Source of the DNA: Acidobacteriaceae bacterium
Lineage (GTDB): Bacteria; Acidobacteriota; Terriglobia; Terriglobales; Acidobacteriaceae
Direction of reading: 5' to 3'
DNA length: 21,967 nucleotides
NCBI GenBank assembly: GCA_030838305.1
Contig: JAUTWY010000317.1
Coordinates: forward strand, 1-21,967
Part shown: positions 16,078-21,967 of the stretch, piece after piece
Numbering within the stretch: position 1 is the stretch's first letter
Layout: every line of letters starts with the position of its first letter
Program-made: the position numbers and the translations under genes
The notes under the pieces: generated by a model
Seen by the model: only the letters and a program-made list of their open reading frames with translations
Databases searched by the model: none
Told to the model about the DNA's origin: nothing

Positions 16078-16683
16078 CTAACCCGGCTCAGTCGCTGACT
16101 GCTGGCTGGTGGGATTTATTTCCCTACCCACTCCCAGCGCATCCGCCACACGATTGATCGAATTAAACCAAGCCGCAATCATCGTGATCTGCAAAATCCC
16201 GCGATCGTCAAATCCCGCGGCCCGCAGCCCTCTGATATCTTCCTTCTGAACTTTCGTAGCATCCTTGGTCACCTGGACCACATAGTCCACCATCACCCGT
16301 TCCTGCGGCGTGATAGGCGCGGTCTTGTAGTCCTTTTCCAGTGCCTGCACCAGCTTCTCGTCCAGCGTCACTCTACGCAGAAACTCTGCGTGCGACTCGA
16401 TTCAATACCTGCACCGATTCGTCACCGATACCATGGTCGTGATCATTTCGTGCTGCCGCCGGGTCAGCGGCAAGTCCGGCGCCATCAGCGCTCCAAAGGT
16501 GGCGAACGAATGATAAAGTGCCTCCGGCAGCAACGTGTGCGCCCCCACAATCGAGGACCCTCCCGACTCGTCCGGATGCACAGGATCGCCATACTCCTTG
16601 GGATATAGGCTCCGCTGTGCCTCCACCGCCCACCGCAGCTTCTCGTCAGCCTCTGACATCGGTATGGTTCGAATCCAGGTCAT
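16078..16683 (-). CDS. Candidate selenoprotein: AhpD-like peroxidase with in-frame UGA (Sec94)
   Basis: Two short same-frame ORFs form a single 201-residue AhpD/carboxymuconolactone-decarboxylase-fold protein if the UGA at 16402-16404 is read as selenocysteine. The start is ATG 16683 (MTWIRTIPMSEADEKL), with AAGGA about 11 nt upstream; a 31-residue longer ORF lacks family character. Residues 1-93 and 95-201 both look like the 'peroxidase-related' AhpD family: ALYHSFATFGALM, LPLTRRQHEMI, then HAEFLRRVTLDEKL, ITPQERVM and FDDRGILQI. The active site reads C91-R-Y-U94-I-E-S-H98, preceded by E79. In AhpD the equivalent set is Glu118, Cys130, Cys133, His137 with identical spacings, so U94 replaces the peroxidatic cysteine. 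A SECIS-like hairpin follows. The alternative is a nonsense-mutated pseudogene, but the clean continuing frame argues against it. Expected role: cytoplasmic reduction of hydroperoxides by a thiol/selenol pair. Confidence 0.82.
16367..16396 (-). promoter_or_regulatory. Putative bacterial SECIS hairpin after the UGA codon
   Basis: Counting from the base after UGA on the minus strand, bases 6-10 pair with 31-35 and 11-16 with 22-27, giving 11 bp with a 3-nt bulge (AGA, 28-30). The apical loop is AGUUU, whose second base G lies 18 nt after the UGA (genomic 16384). Bacterial SECIS elements need a stem-loop directly downstream of UGA with a G near the start of the loop at about this distance, where SelB binds. 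The fit was made by hand; no folding energy was computed. Confidence 0.7.
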
Positions 16684-16843
16684 GATCGCGATTGTCCTTG
16701 TCTTACTCTTGGGGTTCTGAAAATTTCGCATGGGAAGCGTACACGTTTGCCTCTTGTCGCCAAATAACCCATTCATACTAGCGTTGTCTCATCTTCTATA
16801 CGGCGAATCCTAGGGTGACACACCGCTTCCATCGTTGATTCCC

Positions 16844-16888
16844 TTAGTAACCCGTTCGTACACTCCCTTTTGGTAACCCTTGGTAACC
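16844..16888 (+). repeat. Three TTRGTAACC direct repeats upstream of the TPR gene
   Basis: TTAGTAACC (16844-16852), TTGGTAACC (16870-16878) and TTGGTAACC (16880-16888). The last two are exactly 10 bp apart, one helical turn, as in tandem regulator sites; the first is 26 bp further upstream. Position between divergent genes suggests an operator, but the binding protein is unknown. Confidence 0.45.
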
Positions 16889-16931
16889 ACACGATTCCAC
16901 CCCTCCAGCCGTACAATTGCCTTGTCCGACC

Positions 16932-16957
16932 GGCCATCCCTTAAAGGGAATTTGGCC
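16932..16957 (+). other. Inverted repeat in the leader of the TPR gene
   Basis: TCCCTT and AAGGGA (16937-16949) flank a single A. GGCCA (16932-16936) and TGGCC (16953-16957) pair outside it, with a short bulge. No T-tract follows. It could be an operator or an RNA hairpin, or neither. Confidence 0.35.
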
Positions 16958-17051
16958 ACATGACATTCCCGCGGGCCGCACTCCCCACGGGGCCGTCGTC
17001 GGGTTCTTTTTTTGCAGAAGGTTCACCCCAGGGTCTGGAGTCCGTACTCAT

Positions 17052-20000
17052 ATGGCGTTCGGTTTCGGGTTCAACAAACAAAAGGTGCTCAACGCTGCGG
17101 AGAAGTATGTCCAGCAGGGCAAGATGCAAAATGCCATCGCTGAGTACGAAAAAATCCTCAAGGCTGATCGCACGGACCTGACCGTCACCAACACGGTGGG
17201 CGATCTCTACTCGCGCCTTGGTGAAATCGATAAAGCCACGGAATGTTTCAAAAGTGTCGGCGATGCCTATGCCAATCAGGGGTTCACGGTCAAGGCCATC
17301 GCCATGTACAAGAAAATCAGCAAGCTCAAGCCTTCGCTTGAGGGAGTGCTGAAGCTGGCCGAGCTGTACACCCAGCAGGGACTCTTCAATGATGCCCGCT
17401 CGCAATATCTGCAGGTCGCAGAAGAATTCCTGAAATCCGGTGAACTGGATAATGCCGTCCGCATTTTCCAGAAGATTCTGGAAATGGACCCGGAAAACAC
17501 CACCATGCGTGTTCGCCTGGCGGAAGTTTACATTCGCCTGGGCAAGAAGAACGACGCTTGGCAGATTTTCTCGGCCGCTGCTGAGACCTTGCGCGCCAAA
17601 GGCAACCTGAACGGTGCCGAAGAAGTCTTGCAGCGCATGCTCACGCTGGACCCTGGTAACAGCTATGCACTACTCATTCAGGGCCGTAATTTGCTTGAGG
17701 CTGGCGATGCTGATGCGGCCATCGAGTCGTTTCAGAAAGTCTCTAATCTCGATTCCAATCCCGAGGGTCTGCGCGATTTACTGAAGGCTTACCTGAAGAC
17801 GGGGCGGCTCTCCGATGCCGGCACTCTGGCCAACAAGCTCCAGTCTGTTCACAACGACCTCATCGCGATTTCCATCTTCGCCGATGCTCTGATGCAAGCC
17901 GGACAGTACGAGAACGCGCTGCAGGTCTATGATCAGCACGCCGACCGCCTGCTGTCCGAAGATCCGGCCAAGGTTCTGAAAAATCTTCATGCCGTGATCG
18001 GGCACGTTCGCGACAATTCTGCCTCGCTCGAGAAGCTTCTGGCCCTCTTCCAGAAAGCTGGAGATACTACGCACATCAGCGAAGTTATCGAGTTGCTAGC
18101 CCACGCCTCGGTGCAGGCAGGCGCCTTGCCACGGGCTCGCGATCTCTATCAAAAACTCGCCACGATGGAGCCCGGCAACCCACTGCACATGGATAATTAC
18201 CAGCAGGTGGTCAGCCAGCTCGGTGGACCCTCGGCGGCAAAGTTCATTTCCGCGGATGAGGCGGCCATCATCGTCGACGAGCTCGAAGCGACCGCTCCTG
18301 CGATCCACCAGCACTATTCGGATGCCGTAGCCCTCACCATTCGGTCCGCGCTCACCGACGCTGAGCTTTTCATTTCCTATAACATGCCGGCCAAGGCTCT
18401 TGGCCCGCTCATGGCCGCGCTGCCGCAGGCGCCCACCGATCTCCGTTTGAACCAGCGTCTTGCCGCCCTGCACACCCGTGCGGCTCGTTTCGCCGAGGCT
18501 GGTGTGTGCTGCCGCACGCTACAGAATATCTACTCGGAAGCAGGATACCCCGAAGAGGCCACGCGTTACGCCGAACTTGCGGATCGATACGAGGATCGCT
18601 CGGCCTCCGCCGCCGCTTCCGTCATTGAGCCAGCCCTTTCTCCCGCAGAATCCGCTGCGGCGAACATTTCAGTCGCGGCTGTGCCCCCGGCTCCCTGGCC
18701 CGCTGCTCCGCCCCAGCCCTCGGAAGAATCCGAATTCGCGGTCGTCGCCGATCAACAGGACCAAAACCACGAGCCTTCAACTGTCGCGGAACTTCCGGCT
18801 GCGCCCGCAGAGATTGATCTCTCGGAGTGGGACGATTCGATCACGATCGAAGCCGACATGCCCCCCGTCGCAGAAGAAGTCGAAGTCACTGATGCCACAG
18901 GTGATTCACAGAAGACCGCTGAGACCATTGAAGAGTTCCGTTTCTACATCGAGCATGGCATGCCCGAGCAAGCTTCGGCGGCTTTCGCAAGAGTTCAATC
19001 GCTGACCATCGACGAAGCGACACTGAACGCCCTTCGATCTGAAATGGAAGCCGCTTCGCAGGCCGCCCCCGCGGAGGAAAAAGTTACCACCGTCGAAGCC
19101 GCTCCCGAATTCACCATTGATGAGCCTGCTCCGGAATTCACGGTTGACGAGCTTCCTGCTGGCGATGACGCCCCGGCAGTTGTGGAAGCAGCTCCTGTGG
19201 AACCGCCAGTTCCCGTGATGGAAACGCACGCTCCGCCCGAATCTGCTTCCAAGCCGACCGTGGTTAAGCATGCGGCGAGCGACGCTCCTGTCAGCGAGGA
19301 GCCGGGCGTGCTGCAAGAGTTCGTTTCCGACCTGGAATCTTCTCTGGGCGAGAATTTTCTTCCTGGAGCAGTCCCCCACGAACCCGAGCCCGCGGTCGAA
19401 CGCGCCTCGGCGACTTCTAAACCAGCGCATCACGAACGGCCCGAACTCGAACCCATCGGGAACGCCGCACCCACTACTTTCGGCGTAGCCCAAGCGCAGC
19501 CAATGGGCGAGTTTGTTGCGGATATTGAAGCGTCTTTGGGTGACGACTTCCTCAAGGATGCCCCGGTTCCTGAGCCTCAGCCCACAGCTCAGATTGCTAC
19601 TCCGGCCGCCCCACCTCCAGCCCAGCATCGACCCGTGCCTGCCGCCGCTGCGAGCGCTTCGGTCGCAACTAATGCTGCAGCCGCCGCTGCGTCTTCTGGT
19701 GCTCCCGCTGTCCCACACCGAGCGGCATCTCAGGTACCTCCTGCGGTCGCAAGACCACAATCCTCAGTGATCCCTGGCCCATCCGCCACAGCCAAGGCTT
19801 CCCTCTTTGGCGAGGACGCCGGTGTCGATCTAGCGGAAATGTTCGGCGAGCTGAAGCACGATCTCGAAGCCGGCGCTGCCACTACCGAAGAAGATCCTGA
19901 AACTCACTACAACCTTGGCATCGCATTCCGCGAAATGGGCTTGCTTGACGAAGCTATCGGGGAATTGCAGAAGACCTGCCAGGCTGTCGATCGCGGTCAT

Positions 20001-20270
20001 CCCTTCCCGCAAGCCATGCAAGCTTATACCTGGCTGGCGCAATGCTTTCTCGACAAGTCCATGCCGGATGCGGCTATTCGCTGGTACCAGAAGGCTCTGA
20101 ACTCGGCGGGCATCGACGAAGAAACGCGTACCGCTCTCCACTATGAACTGGCCTCCGCATATGAGGCCGCCGGAGACAGACCTGCCGCTCTCAAGCACTT
20201 TATGGAAGTCTACGGCCGCAATATCGATTATCGCGACGTAGCCGAGCGCATCAAGCCTCTGAAGTCGTAA
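17052..20270 (+). CDS. Large TPR protein with Ala/Pro-rich disordered linker
   Basis: A 1072-residue protein built as TPR solenoid, disordered linker, TPR solenoid. The start was set at ATG 17052 (MAFGFGFNKQKVLNAAEKYV), where repeat-like helices begin; an upstream in-frame extension of 45 residues looks non-coding. Residues 10-520 contain many TPR units such as AIAEYEKILKADRTD, ATECFKSVGDAYANQ and AVRIFQKILEMDPEN. Residues 525-920 are rich in Ala, Pro, Glu and Val and hold two near-copies of an acidic helix: EFVSDLESSLGENFL (from 756) and EFVADIEASLGDDFL (from 820). Residues 925-1072 begin DLAEMFGELKHDLEAG and carry further TPRs (ETHYNLGIAFREMGLLDEAI). There is no signal peptide or membrane segment, so it is probably a cytoplasmic scaffold. 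Partner and pathway are unknown. Confidence 0.88.
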   Translation: MAFGFGFNKQKVLNAAEKYVQQGKMQNAIAEYEKILKADRTDLTVTNTVGDLYSRLGEIDKATECFKSVGDAYANQGFTVKAIAMYKKISKLKPSLEGVLKLAELYTQQGLFNDARSQYLQVAEEFLKSGELDNAVRIFQKILEMDPENTTMRVRLAEVYIRLGKKNDAWQIFSAAAETLRAKGNLNGAEEVLQRMLTLDPGNSYALLIQGRNLLEAGDADAAIESFQKVSNLDSNPEGLRDLLKAYLKTGRLSDAGTLANKLQSVHNDLIAISIFADALMQAGQYENALQVYDQHADRLLSEDPAKVLKNLHAVIGHVRDNSASLEKLLALFQKAGDTTHISEVIELLAHASVQAGALPRARDLYQKLATMEPGNPLHMDNYQQVVSQLGGPSAAKFISADEAAIIVDELEATAPAIHQHYSDAVALTIRSALTDAELFISYNMPAKALGPLMAALPQAPTDLRLNQRLAALHTRAARFAEAGVCCRTLQNIYSEAGYPEEATRYAELADRYEDRSASAAASVIEPALSPAESAAANISVAAVPPAPWPAAPPQPSEESEFAVVADQQDQNHEPSTVAELPAAPAEIDLSEWDDSITIEADMPPVAEEVEVTDATGDSQKTAETIEEFRFYIEHGMPEQASAAFARVQSLTIDEATLNALRSEMEAASQAAPAEEKVTTVEAAPEFTIDEPAPEFTVDELPAGDDAPAVVEAAPVEPPVPVMETHAPPESASKPTVVKHAASDAPVSEEPGVLQEFVSDLESSLGENFLPGAVPHEPEPAVERASATSKPAHHERPELEPIGNAAPTTFGVAQAQPMGEFVADIEASLGDDFLKDAPVPEPQPTAQIATPAAPPPAQHRPVPAAAASASVATNAAAAAASSGAPAVPHRAASQVPPAVARPQSSVIPGPSATAKASLFGEDAGVDLAEMFGELKHDLEAGAATTEEDPETHYNLGIAFREMGLLDEAIGELQKTCQAVDRGHPFPQAMQAYTWLAQCFLDKSMPDAAIRWYQKALNSAGIDEETRTALHYELASAYEAAGDRPAALKHFMEVYGRNIDYRDVAERIKPLKS

Positions 20271-20371
20271 AATAGGCGGATGGGTCTTATCCCTTATTTT
20301 CATCCCCCCGTCTGTGACGGCTCGGTAGTCCGTGTTCGAATCACTTCGGCTCCACTGACGCGGAGCCTCAA

Positions 20372-20731
20372 GTGACTCGTGACCCCAAATTGCCGTTCGA
20401 TGAGGTTGCCGCCGTGTCGGCTCAGCCTACGCCAACCCAACCCACTGGGACCACGGTACTGGACTCCCCGGCAATCGCGCGGCAGCCGTTGCAACTCTGG
20501 CTGCACCGCACTTCCGTCTTCCTTTTCGTGCTCATTAGCGCAGTCGCCGGGGTCCTGCTCGTCATCCTGCCCTGGACCCCCGAGTGGACTGATAATTATC
20601 TGCTTCTCTCGTATCCATGGCTGCGCACTTTGATCTCGACCGGTTTTTTTCGCGGCCTGTGCAGCGGCTTGGGATTGCTCGATATCTGGATCGGCTTCTG
20701 GGAAGCCCTTCATTACCACGAACACCAATAG
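20372..20731 (+). CDS. Small two-helix membrane protein, unknown function
   Basis: A 119-residue protein I do not recognise. The N-terminal ~45 residues are polar and Pro/Thr-rich and probably cytoplasmic. A strong membrane segment follows (VFLFVLISAVAGVLLVILPW, about residues 50-69). A second, weaker segment lies near the end (LCSGLGLLDIWIGFWEAL, about 96-113), and the tail is HYHEHQ. The start is GTG with CGGAG about 6 nt upstream, a plausible ribosome site. It lies 101 bp after the TPR gene and 109 bp before the LOG gene on the same strand. Coding support comes from the membrane-protein composition, the ribosome site and its fit between two real genes. Confidence 0.7.
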   Translation: MTRDPKLPFDEVAAVSAQPTPTQPTGTTVLDSPAIARQPLQLWLHRTSVFLFVLISAVAGVLLVILPWTPEWTDNYLLLSYPWLRTLISTGFFRGLCSGLGLLDIWIGFWEALHYHEHQ

Positions 20732-20840
20732 TGCCAGGCTGTTCGGACAGCCCGCTCGCGAAGGGGCTTCCGGATCAGACAGAGTTTTGTTTTAGAACGT
20801 CGCCTTTCCGAACTTTGCGTTTCGCAACGTGAGTCTATAG

Positions 20841-21719
20841 ATGACCGATAAGCTCAAGCCCGCCCCTCTGGCATACAAGAACGATCCCTTCCTCAACAGC
20901 CCCGACGGACGCATCCTCCGCATCCTTGCCGAGTATCAGGAGCCGCTATCCCGCTTCCGCCGCGAACAGATTCAAGATACAGTGGTTTTCTTCGGCTCCG
21001 CGCGCTTCGAGGGAAGCGGCGCCGCCCAGAAGACCCTAGCCACGGCGCAGAAAAACATCTCCAAGGCGCCCACGGCGCAACAAGAGAAAGAAGTGAAGCG
21101 CGCTCTCGCCGCCGTCGAAATGGCCCGCTACTACGAAGACGCGCGCCGCCTGGCTCATCTTCTCACCCAGTGGTCGATTCAGATTCCCGCGCGCCGCCGT
21201 CGCTTCGTCGTCACCACTGGCGGGGGTCCCGGCATCATGGAAGCCGCCAACCTTGGCGCCCACGAAGCCGGAGGCAAGAGCATCGGCCTCAACATCAATC
21301 TTCCCTTCGAGCAGAATCCTAATTCGTACATCACCCCTTCGCTCAACTTCGAATTTCACTACTTCTTCATGCGTAAGTTCTGGTTCGCCTATCTCGCCAA
21401 AGCGCTGGTAATTTTTCCCGGTGGCTTCGGCACGATCGACGAACTTTTCGAAATTCTCACCCTGGCTCAGACCGACAAACTGGCCAAGAAAATTCTCGTT
21501 GTAATTTATGGCAGCGAATACTGGCATCGCATCATGAACTTCCAGGCTTTCGTCGACGCCGGCACCGTCTCTCCCGAGGACCTAAACCTGTTCAAGTTCG
21601 TCGACACGCCGGAAGACGCATTCACCTTCCTCCGCGATGGATTGACCGAACACCATCTCGGAGGTCCACCTAAAAAAGAAAAAGAAGTCCTTCCCGAGAT
21701 CGCCAAGACCAGACCGTAA
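20841..21719 (+). CDS. LOG-family (TIGR00730-type) nucleotide-binding protein
   Basis: A 292-residue Rossmann-fold protein of the LOG/'lysine decarboxylase-like' family. Characterised members are phosphoribohydrolases that release the base from nucleoside 5'-monophosphates (cytokinin activation or nucleotide turnover). Key motifs are VVFFGSARF near the N-terminus, GGGPGIMEAANLGAHEAGG (about residues 127-145) and PGGFGTIDELFE (about 193-204), the last being the catalytic PGGxGTxxE signature. The protein is longer than the compact ~190-residue LOGs: it has an N-terminal extension and a charged insertion (QKNISKAPTAQQEKEVKRAL), as in many bacterial large forms. The start is ATG, directly preceded by an in-frame TAG, so no longer form is possible; the ribosome site is weak. 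Substrate cannot be deduced, and the older lysine decarboxylase name should not be used. Confidence 0.9.
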   Translation: MTDKLKPAPLAYKNDPFLNSPDGRILRILAEYQEPLSRFRREQIQDTVVFFGSARFEGSGAAQKTLATAQKNISKAPTAQQEKEVKRALAAVEMARYYEDARRLAHLLTQWSIQIPARRRRFVVTTGGGPGIMEAANLGAHEAGGKSIGLNINLPFEQNPNSYITPSLNFEFHYFFMRKFWFAYLAKALVIFPGGFGTIDELFEILTLAQTDKLAKKILVVIYGSEYWHRIMNFQAFVDAGTVSPEDLNLFKFVDTPEDAFTFLRDGLTEHHLGGPPKKEKEVLPEIAKTRP

Positions 21720-21775
21720 TCGAACTGAAGACGGAGGAATCCCGAGACTTACCCTATGATCCCCGGTGGCCCCTG

Positions 21776-21834
21776 AGTTTAAGGTTTTTTCGACGACCCC
21801 AAGCCTGCGCGTAGTCTCCTTAGTTCCTTAAACT
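21776..21834 (+). repeat. 9-bp inverted repeat between LOG gene and thiE
   Basis: AGTTTAAGG (21776-21784) and CCTTAAACT (21826-21834) are exact reverse complements, 41 bp apart. Six T residues follow the first arm directly (21785-21790). The long loop makes a simple terminator unlikely. It could be a leader structure for thiE or an operator pair. Confidence 0.3.
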
Positions 21835-21848
21835 GAGAGCCTGAGAGC

Positions 21849-21967
21849 TTGCTCCTCTACTACATCACCGACCGTCTCGCGTTTCCCGGCGACGAGCACA
21901 CCCGCCGCCAGCGCCTCCTCGACAAGATCGCCGAAGCCACGAGTCATGGCATCGATTACATCCAACT
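21849..21967 (+). CDS. thiE: Thiamine-phosphate synthase, N-terminal fragment (3' end outside window)
   Basis: The last 119 bases encode about 39 residues that open LLLYYITDRLAFPGD and end HGIDYIQL. This is the characteristic N-terminus of ThiE, which joins the hydroxymethylpyrimidine and thiazole phosphates into thiamine monophosphate; in that family the YYITDR strand opens the TIM barrel and (V/I)DYIQLREKD follows soon after. The reading frame has a stop at 21834-21836, and the only usual start codon after it is TTG at 21849, preceded by GAGAG. The gene runs off the window, so the assignment rests on these two short matches. A TenI-like paralogue is the main alternative. No TPP riboswitch is seen in the 129 bp upstream. 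Confidence 0.7.
   Translation, partial: MLLYYITDRLAFPGDEHTRRQRLLDKIAEATSHGIDYIQ

Larger units (their letters stand above)
16684..17051. other. 368-bp divergent intergenic region with repeats and leader hairpin
   Basis: This region separates the minus-strand selenoprotein gene from the plus-strand TPR gene and should contain both promoters. No gene is supportable, although frames are open. Visible structure: three TTRGTAACC repeats (16844-16888), an imperfect hairpin with a perfect TCCCTT-A-AAGGGA core (16932-16957), and a run of seven T residues (17007-17013) about 16 bp after CCCCACGGGG. I cannot pick convincing -35/-10 pairs on either strand. Confidence 0.5.

Noticed and set aside
16373..16633. 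Minus-strand 86-codon frame overlapping the selenoprotein gene
   Set aside because: It is out of frame with the AhpD-like protein and low in family-like sequence; the Sec-containing frame explains the region.
16985..17013. Attenuator-type terminator in the TPR leader (CCCCACGGGG then T7)
   Set aside because: The short stem is about 16 bases from the T-run and no better stem abuts it, so intrinsic termination is not supported.
16917..17051. N-terminal extension of the TPR protein by 45 residues
   Set aside because: The translated stretch has no TPR or signal character, carries the leader hairpin and T-run, and the ATG at 17052 starts the repeat-like sequence.
18906..19760. Minus-strand open frame (284 codons) in the TPR gene linker
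   Set aside because: Its Gly/Arg/Ser-rich translation is the antisense of the Ala/Pro/Glu-rich linker and resembles no protein family.
20318..20353. tRNA-like 3' end (GGCTCGGTAG...GTGTTCGAATCAC...CTCCA) after the TPR gene
   Set aside because: The T-loop TTCGAAT and a 3-bp stem are present, but the outer T-stem pairs mismatch and no complementary 5' acceptor strand or anticodon arm lies upstream. At most it is a remnant; no integrase is nearby to support an attachment site.
21720..21848. TPP riboswitch upstream of thiE, suggested by repeated CTGAGAG
   Set aside because: Only the short CUGAGA element is present; the other conserved blocks of the thi-box are missing and the order does not fit.

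Overview
The window looks like chromosomal DNA from a moderately GC-rich, free-living Gram-negative heterotroph. It reads most like an acidobacterium. That is an inference from gene content (a Tat-exported CRTAC1-type FG-GAP/ASPIC protein, a very large secreted Asp-box propeller protein, secreted glucan hydrolases, and a long TPR protein with an Ala/Pro-rich linker), not from a marker gene. I see no rRNA, complete tRNA, CRISPR array, insertion sequence or phage gene. Both ends cut through genes: glycerol kinase on the left and a probable thiamine-phosphate synthase on the right.

Layout. 1-871 (+) is the C-terminal part of glycerol kinase, which ends at a bidirectional-looking hairpin shared with the convergent gene. 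926-5355 (-) is a two-gene secreted glucan-degradation unit: an amylo-alpha-1,6-glucosidase-like (six-hairpin) protein, then a GH13 alpha-glucosidase/alpha-amylase. A 60-bp divergent spacer leads to a plus-strand run: a Tat-exported FG-GAP/ASPIC-UnbV protein (5416-7245), a PfkB-family sugar kinase (7259-8164) and a secreted protein with about eleven Asp-boxes (8270-11458). A galactose-oxidase-like Kelch protein (11772-13271) has its own TATAAT box and leader hairpin and ends at a strong intrinsic terminator. 13398-15947 (-) encodes a three-domain lipid enzyme: acyl-AMP synthetase, acyl carrier domain and PlsC acyltransferase. 17052-20270 (+) encodes a large TPR protein, followed by a small membrane protein, a LOG-family protein and the start of thiE.

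The main discovery is at 16078-16683 (-). Standard translation gives two short ORFs here, but they are one AhpD/carboxymuconolactone-decarboxylase-like peroxidase gene interrupted by a single in-frame UGA. The UGA falls exactly at the second cysteine of the AhpD active-site motif and gives C-x-x-U-x-x-x-H. It is followed at the right distance by an 11-bp hairpin with a G in its apical loop, as expected of a bacterial SECIS element. I therefore call it a candidate selenoprotein. The sel genes are not in this window, so confirmation must come from the rest of the genome.

How the genes relate. The left half is largely carbohydrate-directed: extracellular alpha-glucan hydrolases, a sugar kinase and glycerol kinase, with several large exported beta-propeller proteins of unknown substrate. 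The middle pairs a putative thiol/selenol peroxidase with a phospholipid or fatty-acid activating enzyme on the same strand, possibly co-transcribed. The right half is housekeeping or of unknown function.
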